Assembly (NCBI GenBank): GCA_014799955.1
Contig: JAAVHB010000124.1
Location: 1-39,063, forward strand
DNA length: 39,063 bases
Source: Butyrivibrio sp.
GTDB lineage: Bacteria; Bacillota; Clostridia; Lachnospirales; Lachnospiraceae
Direction of reading: 5' to 3'
In this document: piece after piece, positions 8,639 through 16,186 of the stretch
Numbering within the stretch: the stretch's first letter is position 1
Layout of the letters: every line of letters starts with the position of its first letter
Made by a program: the position numbers and the translations under genes
Notes under the pieces: generated by a model
Seen by the model: the letters and a program-made list of their open reading frames with translations, nothing else
Told to the model about the DNA's origin: nothing
Database searches by the model: none

Positions 8639-8688
8639 ACGAGTATACCTTCCAATGCATTAATATTAATAACTGTAAACTTGCTAAA

Positions 8689-8717
8689 ATTATATCACAA
8701 GCGTCAGTCTACCACAA
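8689..8717 (-). promoter_or_regulatory. Candidate promoter P2 of the CDP-sugar operon
   Basis: On the minus strand, -35 TTGTGG (8712-8717), a 17-base spacer and a perfect -10 TATAAT (8689-8694). Transcription would start near 8682, about 45 bases before the glycosyltransferase ATG, which has a GGAAGG ribosome site. Confidence 0.65.
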
Positions 8718-8733
8718 TAAAAATGTTCCCCAT
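8704..8733 (-). CDS. Nine-codon ORF with ideal ribosome site (leader peptide or gene scar)
   Basis: ATG at 8733 reads MGNIFIVVD and stops at TGA. An AAGGAGG sequence lies a few bases upstream, much stronger than most start sites around it. Its own candidate promoter (8756-8783) sits at the right distance. The second promoter's -35 lies inside it. There is no terminator between it and the glycosyltransferase. It could be a translated leader or the surviving 5' end of a deleted gene. Confidence 0.3.
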   Translation of the reverse strand: MGNIFIVVD

Positions 8734-8755
8734 TTTCCTCCTTAGGCTCCCCGAA

Positions 8756-8783
8756 AATATACCATAACGAGACGGCACGGCAA
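8756..8783 (-). promoter_or_regulatory. Candidate promoter P1, upstream of the nine-codon ORF
   Basis: Minus strand: -35 TTGCCG (8778-8783), 16-base spacer, -10 TATATT (8756-8761) preceded by TGG, an extended -10. It would give a very short 5' leader before the AAGGAGG of the mini-ORF. Confidence 0.45.
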
Positions 8784-8796
8784 AAGGCTTCCGGAC

Positions 8797-8852
8797 AAAT
8801 AAAAAGAGGGTGTCCCTCAAGTCTTTTCATGACCTTTTGGACACCCTCTTTT
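8797..8852 (-). terminator. Intrinsic terminator after the esterase gene
   Basis: A perfect 14-bp inverted repeat (AAAAGAGGGTGTCC at 8802-8815 and its complement at 8839-8852). In the minus-strand transcript it is followed by TTTTTATTT. It separates the esterase gene from the CDP-sugar operon. Confidence 0.9.
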
Positions 8853-8908
8853 CATATAAGAATTTTATCAAGGCTTGCCGAATGCAATTCGGCAGTCCGC
8901 CCTTCACC

Positions 8909-10591
8909 TTAACCGTGATTCTCGCGAACCTTGCTAAGCCATTGCAGAGCGATCGGGAATTTTTTTGCCCAGTCGCTTTCGATGTGATACGCATCTTGAT
9001 CGACCAGCGTACCGATATTTCCCTCGGGATAATTTCTATCCGTAAGATAATTTTTGATGATCTCAACGTATTTCGTTATGCAGGCTTCGTCGTAGGGAGT
9101 TCCGGGCTCCGAGCCGCCCGTTTCTGCTCCTGCAAACAGATAGAGTTTGGGCAAATCCTGCATGGAAGCAAAATCATATTTGCCGAAGAATTTCTCTAAC
9201 ACGTCGTCTTGATAAACATGCATTGCCGGCGAGAAAATAATGCCGTAGTCAAATACGTCAGCGTATTCCATAGCCATATACAAAGACATGATGCCGCCCA
9301 TTGAACTGCCGCCGATGCCCGTGTACTCGCGCTGAGGATTCGTATTGAAATGCTCGTCTATATAGGGCTTAACGGTGTTTACGATAAAGTCCGCATATTT
9401 TTCTCCCGCAGGATTGGAAATGTACCCCTTGCCCAACGTGCTCAATTCCCATCCGGGAGAAAGCTCGTTGAATCTTTCCAGCTCTCCGTTGTCGATACCG
9501 ACCACGATTGTGGACTCATACCCCTCTTTCATCAGCTTTGTAAGCGATTCGTCAACTTCCCATTCGCCCAAAAACGAAGTAGCTGCGTCAAATAAATTCT
9601 GTCCGTCGTGCATATACAAAACAGAATATTTCTTCTCGCTGTCTTCCGCGTCGTACCCCTCGGGCAGCCAAACGCGTATCGTACGCTTGCGCCCATCGGA
9701 GAACTGCGGCATGCTCATTTCGATTGTTTCAAGCTTTCCGTAGGTCAATGTACTCTTGATTTCTTCGGGTTTGCTCGGGAACGAAACCGTATCGTCTATC
9801 ACATTATCCGTCTCCTTTATCTTATATTTTCTGTTCCCGTATAAGCCGGAGCCCGCGGCATTCTCGCTGAATTCCCAGCCGTTTCCATCGCTATCCGGAT
9901 ATTGAAGCGTCCATTTATACTCTATTTCCTGCCCGATATACTCCCTGTCCAACGATACGGAAATACTGAAATGCGTCTCATCGAGCTGAACTGCAAACCA
10001 TTCGGAGTCCTTAGGATTCCAGGTATTCAGACTTGAACCGATAGAAACGTTCGTCCCCTGCGGAATCCCGTCTTCCACGGTCGCATTGAACGTAAGCGTC
10101 AGCGTATCTTCAGCCGTTTCTTCCGGCTTGTTTTGGAACGACACGGTATCGTTTATCACGTTATCCGTCTCTTTTACCGTATATTTTCTGTTTTCGGAGA
10201 GCTCCGCACCTTTGACGTCCTCGCTGTACTCCCAGCCGTCTCCCGCACTGTCCGAATATTGGATTGCCCATTTATACTCTATTTCGTGTCCGATATATTC
10301 ACTATCAACCGATACGGTAAGACTGAAGTGCGTTTCGTCAATCCGAGCCGCACGCCATTCGGCATCGTTCGGATTCCACGCATTCAGACTCGAACCGATA
10401 GAAACGTTCGCCCCTTGCGGAATCCCATCTTTTGCGGTCGCATTGAACGTAAGCGTTACCTTATTATTATCGCCGGTGCTTTCGTTGAAGTCTAAGGAAG
10501 ATTCCTTTGTATTTGTTCCGGCGCAGCCGCAAAGCGCTGTCAGTACCGCTAAAAACAGCGCCGCGAATTTTAATGTTTTTTTCATCCTCAT
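8909..10591 (-). CDS. Lipoprotein esterase with two CBM20-like domains
   Basis: 560 residues. The N-terminus is a lipoprotein signal with LCGC and lipidated Cys23. Two similar domains of about 108 residues (44-152 and 162-271) show the CBM20-like pattern NVSIGSSLN.WNP, EYKW, GWE and NRKY. The C-terminal half is an esterase of the enterochelin esterase/esterase D group (alpha/beta hydrolase): YMHDGQNLFD, the nucleophile elbow GSSMG with Ser430, and a late His536 in AYHIESDW. It is likely anchored outside the membrane and removes ester groups from a glucan or decorated polysaccharide; the substrate is inferred. The first ATG is chosen because AAGGAG lies 10 bases upstream. It has its own promoter and terminator. 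Confidence 0.85.
   Translation of the reverse strand: MRMKKTLKFAALFLAVLTALCGCAGTNTKESSLDFNESTGDNNKVTLTFNATAKDGIPQGANVSIGSSLNAWNPNDAEWRAARIDETHFSLTVSVDSEYIGHEIEYKWAIQYSDSAGDGWEYSEDVKGAELSENRKYTVKETDNVINDTVSFQNKPEETAEDTLTLTFNATVEDGIPQGTNVSIGSSLNTWNPKDSEWFAVQLDETHFSISVSLDREYIGQEIEYKWTLQYPDSDGNGWEFSENAAGSGLYGNRKYKIKETDNVIDDTVSFPSKPEEIKSTLTYGKLETIEMSMPQFSDGRKRTIRVWLPEGYDAEDSEKKYSVLYMHDGQNLFDAATSFLGEWEVDESLTKLMKEGYESTIVVGIDNGELERFNELSPGWELSTLGKGYISNPAGEKYADFIVNTVKPYIDEHFNTNPQREYTGIGGSSMGGIMSLYMAMEYADVFDYGIIFSPAMHVYQDDVLEKFFGKYDFASMQDLPKLYLFAGAETGGSEPGTPYDEACITKYVEIIKNYLTDRNYPEGNIGTLVDQDAYHIESDWAKKFPIALQWLSKVRENHG
9779..10462 (-). repeat. Tandem duplication of the CBM20-like domain
   Basis: The two halves (10136-10462 and 9779-10108) code for near-copies offset by 119 residues (357 bases). 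Shared strings include DGIPQG, NVSIGSSLN, IEYKW, NRKY and ETDNVI.DTVSF, and the DNA itself is recognisably repeated, so the duplication appears fairly recent. Confidence 0.85.
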
Positions 10592-10624
10592 ATACGTTAT
10601 GCTCCTTAATTCTAATAATAAAAA

Positions 10625-10653
10625 ATCATAGCATATTGTGAGCCATTATGCAA
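10625..10653 (-). promoter_or_regulatory. Promoter of the esterase gene
   Basis: Minus strand: -35 TTGCAT (10648-10653), 17-base spacer, -10 TATGAT (10625-10630) preceded by TGC (extended -10). It lies in the 155-base gap after the last ABC gene, so the esterase can be transcribed on its own. Confidence 0.65.
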
Positions 10654-10746
10654 TACAAACTTTGCTTGAGATTTTTTATGGGAACTACAGTAATGCCGCT
10701 CTTTTTCGCCATAAGATCCTTGGGAAAAACGCCCGGAAGGATAACA

Positions 10747-12579
10747 TTACGCGTAAATTTCCGCACAGTATTTCTCTGCCTGTACATTCCACATCTCAGC
10801 ATATTTTCCGCAGCCTGCGATAAGTTCGGAGTGGGTGCCGCTTTCGGCAATACTTCCGTTTTCAAGAAGAATAATCCTGTCTGCGTCCTTTGTGGTGGAA
10901 AGACGGTGAGAAATCAGAATTACAGCTTGATTTTCTGCGTTTTCAAGCATACTTTTGTTAAGGCGGTACTCGGCAATCGGGTCAAGAGCGGACGAAGGTT
11001 CGTCAAGGATTGCAACAGGCATATCGCGGACGAACATTCTCGCAATCGCCACCTTCTGCGACTCGCCGCCCGAAAGCATTGTTCCGCTGTCGGAAAATTC
11101 CTTTGTAAGCTCCGTGTCAATGCTGTCGGAAAGCTTTTCCAGCTTATTTCCGAAATCGGCTCTTTTCAGAACCGTAAGTACTTTTTCTCTTTCGCCGCCG
11201 TCGCCTTCGTTTACAAAATCCATTTTGACATTCTCCGCAAGGGTCGCGCCGTAAATCTGGAAATCCTGAAATACCGCGCCGATTTTTTCACGGTATGCCC
11301 GTATATTCAGCTTTCGTATATCTACGCCGCCGAACGTAATGCTGCCTTCCGTAACGTCGTACAAACGCATGATAAGCTTGATAAGCGTGGTTTTTCCCGC
11401 ACCGTTTTCACCCACAAGCGCAAGCTTTTCTCCCTTTCGTATGGTCATGCTGACATCTTTAAGGACGTACTTTTCGCTGTCCTTATACTTAAAGCTGACG
11501 TTTTTCAGTTCAAGTGTGCAGTCGTTTTCCGGAATGGGTTCAATTCCCTCACAGCCCTCGATATTCACTTCGTATTCCATAAAACGGCGGAATTTTTCCG
11601 CGTATTGACCGACTTGCTGAAAATCCACAAGCGCATAATTCATTCCGTCAAGACGGCTTTTGATGTCATTGGTAGCGTTTTTTAACGAGGCAACGTCCCC
11701 GAGCCGAATTGATTTTTTTTCTATCGCAAGATACGCGAGGCTCACCGGAACCGCGAAAAACTGGCATAACGTAAAAGTGCATATCCAGTTTATAAGCGTT
11801 GGCGGGATAATTTTCAGCGAATATTTCAGCGCCATTTTACGCTCCTCTGCGATTGCCTCGTCATACTGCTCCATAAGTGCCTCTTCAATACCCGTCAGCT
11901 TTATCTCCTTGGCATATTCGGGTTGATAGAATACACGCTTTGAGTAGTCAGCCTTTCTGCCTATACGCTGTTTTTCAAGATTGTATTGATATTCCAGCTT
12001 TGTAATAATAAAACGCGTGACAATGTTAATGATGAAGCCTATTACGGGGAAAATCATTATAACGGGATTTACGGTAATTATCATTGTTCCCGCAATAAGC
12101 ATGGCAGTTATGTTTGAAACAATATTCGCAACGCACATAACAGCCTTTTTAGCCATTTCCTCCGATTGGGAGGCAGCAATGATGAAGTCGTCAAAATACT
12201 CGGGAATGTCGTAATACTTCAAATCCATCATCTGCGCCTTATACATAAGCTCACGCTGAATTGCTCCCGAAAATCCCACCATTCTTGTCCAGAAAAAATG
12301 TTCGCAAAATCTGAAAATCGCGAAACGGACTATCTCCATAGCAAACATAACGGCAAGAACTTTAATAACACTTTCAAAGTCTGCCGTAGTTGTAAAAATG
12401 TCGATGATCTGTTTTATGAGGAACGTATTCATAAAAGCGCCCGCGCCAAAGAAAATACATCTTCCTGCAATGTAGGACAGCGCCATTGTTCTGTCGTGAC
12501 GCAAAGCAAATTCCATAATGTAAAGCACATTGGAAACAAGCCGTTTGATACCGATTTTTTCTTTCTTTTTTTCACTCAC
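10747..12579 (-). CDS. ABC exporter half-transporter, pair 2 second subunit
   Basis: About 610 residues: an exporter-type membrane domain with hydrophobic segments, then an ABC ATPase domain. Visible are the Walker A loop VGENGAGKTT, signature LSGGE, Walker B AILDEPSSALD with a normal catalytic Glu, and the switch His in ISHRLS. The frame is open to an ATG at 12624, but a GTG at 12579 overlapping the previous stop as GTGA, with a GGAGGGGG ribosome site just upstream, is the likely start. It should pair with the preceding half-transporter. Both carry canonical ATP sites and DPIAEY after the D-loop, a style I associate with peptide or lantibiotic exporters; substrate unknown. Confidence 0.88.
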   Translation of the reverse strand: MSEKKKEKIGIKRLVSNVLYIMEFALRHDRTMALSYIAGRCIFFGAGAFMNTFLIKQIIDIFTTTADFESVIKVLAVMFAMEIVRFAIFRFCEHFFWTRMVGFSGAIQRELMYKAQMMDLKYYDIPEYFDDFIIAASQSEEMAKKAVMCVANIVSNITAMLIAGTMIITVNPVIMIFPVIGFIINIVTRFIITKLEYQYNLEKQRIGRKADYSKRVFYQPEYAKEIKLTGIEEALMEQYDEAIAEERKMALKYSLKIIPPTLINWICTFTLCQFFAVPVSLAYLAIEKKSIRLGDVASLKNATNDIKSRLDGMNYALVDFQQVGQYAEKFRRFMEYEVNIEGCEGIEPIPENDCTLELKNVSFKYKDSEKYVLKDVSMTIRKGEKLALVGENGAGKTTLIKLIMRLYDVTEGSITFGGVDIRKLNIRAYREKIGAVFQDFQIYGATLAENVKMDFVNEGDGGEREKVLTVLKRADFGNKLEKLSDSIDTELTKEFSDSGTMLSGGESQKVAIARMFVRDMPVAILDEPSSALDPIAEYRLNKSMLENAENQAVILISHRLSTTKDADRIILLENGSIAESGTHSELIAGCGKYAEMWNVQAEKYCAEIYA

Positions 12580-14378
12580 GGCTTTACCCCCTCCGCTAAA
12601 TAGTTCTGCGCCTGCAATTTCCACATCCGGGTGTATTTCCCGTTCAGCTTCAAAAGCTCTTCGTGGCTGCCCTGTTCGATGACCGTACCGTTTTCAAACA
12701 AATAGATTCTGTCGGCGTCGCGCGTTGCAGAAAGTCTGTGACTGATAAAAATCACCGTTTCGTTTTCGGTGGCATCAAGCATATTTTTATACATATTGTA
12801 CTCGGCAATCGGGTCAAGCGCCGAGGACGGCTCGTCAAGAATAACTATATCGGGCTTGCGTGCAAAAACTCTTGCAATGGCTATTTTCTGCGCCTCGCCG
12901 CCGGAAAGACCCATGCCGTTTTCGTCAAATTCCTTTGTGACCATCGTATCGATACCGTTTTCAAGGGAATCCAGTTTATCGCCGAACTGCGCCTTACGGA
13001 GAGAAGCTTCAACAAGCTTTCTTTCCTCTTCGTTTGCGGGCTTTCTCATAAGCACATTATGTGAAAGGGGAAGCGCGAAAACCTGCAAATCCTGAAACAC
13101 CGTACCGAAACAGCGGTGAAGCGATTTCGGCTCGTAGTCGTTTATATTCACTCCGTTTACAGTGATTTCTCCCTCGGTCACATTATACAGACCCATAAGA
13201 AGTTTTACGAAGGTTGTTTTTCCCGCGCCGTTATGACCGACAATCGCAATTTTTTCGCCCTTGCGGACATTTATATTTACATCATGAAGAGTAGGCTTTT
13301 CGGCTCCCTCATAAGTGAAGCTCATATTTTTTATCTCAATATCTGAAAGTTCCTGCGCTTTGATAAGCCCGGAACTGTCGGCTTTTGGCTCGTAGGAAAG
13401 AAAATCCCGCAGATTTGCAACAAATGCGCTTTCCTTTGCAAGCGAAACAATAAGCTCAACAGCGTCTGAGGTGCGCCACGAAAGCGTACTCAGCGCGGGT
13501 ATCATTGCCACGTAAGCGGCAGTCTGAGGTGCGCTTGTACTCAACACAAAAGTTATGTAAAGATACGGCAGTATCGTTGACAGAAGGTTGTAGATGATCC
13601 ATTTGGCAGGTTCGATAACACTGAGCTTTCTGCGTATTTTACGGTTTCTTTCCTGCATTTCATCATATGCTTTTTTGTGACGGGACAAAAGCAGCTTTCC
13701 GATACCGAAAAGACGTAACTCTCCGGCGTATTTCTTTTCGTAGAACACGCGCTTGGCATAGCTGCCGATACGTCCGTCGCGTGTGTTGGAGAAATCGAGA
13801 GCGTAGTATAAATCTCCCTCTTTCTTGCCGAAATACAATGAAACCGCAACCATAGGAACAATAAACACCAGCAGCACGGGGTCAACATCCGCAACAATCA
13901 CAGTTGCCGCAATTACCGAGGCAATGGCAGCAACAAGATGCGCGGAATAGTAAAGAATATTGTTTCCCCGCCACTGACACTCGTTCAGCGCGCGGGTATA
14001 CTTGTCGTAAAAATCGGGCTGCTCAAAGCGGGTATATTCCATTGAAATTGATTTGCGGATGACCCGTTTGTAAAAATCCTGATACATTTTCGGAAGGAAC
14101 TGTTTTTCGCATAGCTGGTGAAGCGCCGCGCTGATATGAATACAGATGTGCCCGATACACATCGCTCCGACAAATGAAACCAGCGCCGCAAACGGCGTTT
14201 CGTTTTCTATAGCTTTGTATATCCACTCTGTCAGGTACACCGAAAAAAATGTCCAGAATACATTTTCCGTAAATTCCTTTATAAATGTATAGATAACATA
14301 TCCGCGGCTTCCGTGCCACAAGATTTTGAGCATATACATTACATTTGACATTGAGGAGCTTTTATCTTTTTTCTTCAT
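12576..14378 (-). CDS. ABC exporter half-transporter, pair 2 first subunit
   Basis: 600 residues: helical membrane domain (about 25-310) and ATPase domain with Walker A GHNGAGKTT (381-389), signature LSGGE (491-495), Walker B VILDEPSSALD with Glu516, and ISHRLS. Both catalytic features are intact, unlike pair 1. Starts at an ATG with an AGAGG ribosome site 23 bases after the previous gene and shares a GTGA overlap with the next one. It probably forms a heterodimer with the next gene product. It differs from pair 1 in sequence, so it is not a simple recent duplication. Substrate unknown. Confidence 0.88.
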   Translation of the reverse strand: MKKKDKSSSMSNVMYMLKILWHGSRGYVIYTFIKEFTENVFWTFFSVYLTEWIYKAIENETPFAALVSFVGAMCIGHICIHISAALHQLCEKQFLPKMYQDFYKRVIRKSISMEYTRFEQPDFYDKYTRALNECQWRGNNILYYSAHLVAAIASVIAATVIVADVDPVLLVFIVPMVAVSLYFGKKEGDLYYALDFSNTRDGRIGSYAKRVFYEKKYAGELRLFGIGKLLLSRHKKAYDEMQERNRKIRRKLSVIEPAKWIIYNLLSTILPYLYITFVLSTSAPQTAAYVAMIPALSTLSWRTSDAVELIVSLAKESAFVANLRDFLSYEPKADSSGLIKAQELSDIEIKNMSFTYEGAEKPTLHDVNINVRKGEKIAIVGHNGAGKTTFVKLLMGLYNVTEGEITVNGVNINDYEPKSLHRCFGTVFQDLQVFALPLSHNVLMRKPANEEERKLVEASLRKAQFGDKLDSLENGIDTMVTKEFDENGMGLSGGEAQKIAIARVFARKPDIVILDEPSSALDPIAEYNMYKNMLDATENETVIFISHRLSATRDADRIYLFENGTVIEQGSHEELLKLNGKYTRMWKLQAQNYLAEGVKP

Positions 14379-14401
14379 TATAACCTCTTATTAATGCCTT
14401 A

Positions 14402-16186
14402 TCAGCGTATGTTCTTAAACTGAGCCTGATACAGCTCGTAATAGCTTCCCTTTTCCGCCATAAGTTCCTCGTGGTTTCCCGCCTCCTGTATTCCGCCGTC
14501 ATCAATTACAAAAATCCTGTCGGCGTTCTTTATCGTAGAAAGACGGTGGGCGATTACGAAGGAAGTACGGTTTTTGAGAAGCGACTCTATGCCTTGCTGA
14601 ACAAGAATCTCCGTATGCGTATCAATGCTTGAGGTCGCCTCGTCAAGCACAAGTATCGCCGGATTTGACACCATCGTTCTTGCGAAGGCGAGAAGCTGCC
14701 GCTGCCCGATTGAGAGGCTTGAACCGCGCTCGCTTATCTCGGTATCGTATCCCTTTTCAAGCTTCATAATAAACTCGTGCGCGTGCACCGCCTTCGCTGC
14801 CTGAATCATCTCCTCGTCGGAGGCGTCAAGCCTTCCGTACTTGATATTTTCACGGATTGTTCCCGAGAAAAGATAATTCTCCTGCGTCATAACTCCCATC
14901 TGACGGCGCAGACTGTTAATCGTCACGCTCATAAGGTTGTGACCGTCCACAAGAACCTGCCCTTCTGTAGAATTGTAAAAACGGCTTATCAGGCTGACTA
15001 TCGTTGTTTTGCCTGCGCCGGTAGGTCCGACGAGCGCCACGGTTTCGCCGGGATTTACCGTGAAGCTCACATTGTGCAGGACATATTTTTCCGGCTCGTC
15101 GGGATACGCGAAGGAAACGTTCTCAAACTCCACTTTGCCGGATATATCGGGCAGTTCATACGCATCCGGAGTGTCGGCAACCTCGGCGGGCGTGTCGAGT
15201 ATGTCAAACACACGCTCCGCAGCCGAAATGTTGGTGACAAGCTTGTTGTAATAGGAAGCCAGATTACGGATGGGTCCCCAGAACATCGACAGGTAAATCG
15301 CAAACGCCGTATAAGTACCGACGCCTACCGCATCCAGTCCGAGCTTGCGTATTCCTATATAATACAGTAAAAAGGTTCCGATTCCCCATGAAATCTCAAT
15401 CGTGGGGCTGAAAGCGTCAGCCACGACAACGGCGTCGCGGAACGCCTTGCGGTGCTCGTCAACCAGCTCCGAAAATTCCTCCCTTGATTCCTTCTCGGCG
15501 TTAAAGCTCTGAACGATTCCGATTCCGGAAAAATCCTCATGCACGAAAGCGGAAATATTGGAGGATTTTTTGCGCAGCACCTGCCAGCGCTTATGCGCCA
15601 GAATCTCCGCAACATACATACCGGCGATTATTATCGGCAATGCCGCAACCGCCGAGAGCGTAAGCCACGGGCTTCGCGCAAGCATCATAACGAATACTAC
15701 GATTACCGTCAGCAAATCCGGCAAAAGCTGTGTTACCGTACTCTGTATAACGTCCTTAAGCGAATTTACGTCGCCTATAACCCTCGCAAGTATCTTGCCG
15801 GTGGGACGGCTGTCAAAAAAGCTGAAGCTTAACGTCTGTATATGCGAATACAGATTGTCCCTTATGGTCAGCAGTACATTGTTTGAAACCTTTGCCATTG
15901 TTTTCATCCAATATTTGGCAACCAGCATATATATAACGCTGATGGCAAGCGATATTGCCACCACAATCACAAGTCCGTTCCAGTCGCCGCCCTTTATTTC
16001 CACGTCAATCGCGCGCTCCAGAAGCAGCGGGTTGATTACGGAAATTCCGAGCGACAGGAACATGCACGCAAGCACAAGAATAATCTGTTTCTTGTACGCA
16101 AGCATATATTTGAAAAGACGGAGGATTACCTTTATTTTGACGGAATCCTTCTGCTCTTCGTCTTCTCTCACGGAATTTATTGACAT
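14402..16186 (-). CDS. ABC exporter half-transporter, pair 1 subunit with degenerate signature (BmrD/LmrD-like)
   Basis: 594 residues: membrane domain (about 30-320) and ATPase domain with Walker A GPTGAGKTT (387-395), Walker B LVLDEATSSID with catalytic Glu516, and IAHRLS. The signature is LSIGQ (491-495) in place of LSGGQ. In heterodimeric multidrug exporters such as BmrCD, LmrCD and TM287/288 one subunit carries a weakened signature and the partner a non-Glu Walker B, which together form one non-catalytic ATP site; this gene and the one before it fit exactly. It overlaps the previous gene by 10 bases with GGAGG eight bases before its ATG. Confidence 0.92.
   Translation of the reverse strand: MSINSVREDEEQKDSVKIKVILRLFKYMLAYKKQIILVLACMFLSLGISVINPLLLERAIDVEIKGGDWNGLVIVVAISLAISVIYMLVAKYWMKTMAKVSNNVLLTIRDNLYSHIQTLSFSFFDSRPTGKILARVIGDVNSLKDVIQSTVTQLLPDLLTVIVVFVMMLARSPWLTLSAVAALPIIIAGMYVAEILAHKRWQVLRKKSSNISAFVHEDFSGIGIVQSFNAEKESREEFSELVDEHRKAFRDAVVVADAFSPTIEISWGIGTFLLYYIGIRKLGLDAVGVGTYTAFAIYLSMFWGPIRNLASYYNKLVTNISAAERVFDILDTPAEVADTPDAYELPDISGKVEFENVSFAYPDEPEKYVLHNVSFTVNPGETVALVGPTGAGKTTIVSLISRFYNSTEGQVLVDGHNLMSVTINSLRRQMGVMTQENYLFSGTIRENIKYGRLDASDEEMIQAAKAVHAHEFIMKLEKGYDTEISERGSSLSIGQRQLLAFARTMVSNPAILVLDEATSSIDTHTEILVQQGIESLLKNRTSFVIAHRLSTIKNADRIFVIDDGGIQEAGNHEELMAEKGSYYELYQAQFKNIR

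Noticed and set aside
10631-10655. TTGTGAGCC resembling a lac-type operator half-site near the esterase promoter
   Set aside because: No matching second half-site; only four bases of outer symmetry. Chance similarity is likely.
10626-10712. 28-codon minus-strand ORF (MAKKSGITVVPIKNLKQ...) between the ABC operon and esterase
   Set aside because: Runs through the esterase promoter, has only a weak AAGGAT site close to its ATG, and shows no recognisable features. It could be a gene remnant, but I cannot support that.
10648-11685. Long plus-strand open frame of 345 codons opposite the last ABC gene
   Set aside because: It is antisense to a clear ABC ATPase domain, has no ribosome site, and its product is basic and Cys/Phe-rich with no family features. 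Same reasoning applies to plus-strand frames at 919-1716, 2914-3372, 14777-15370 and 22914-23750.
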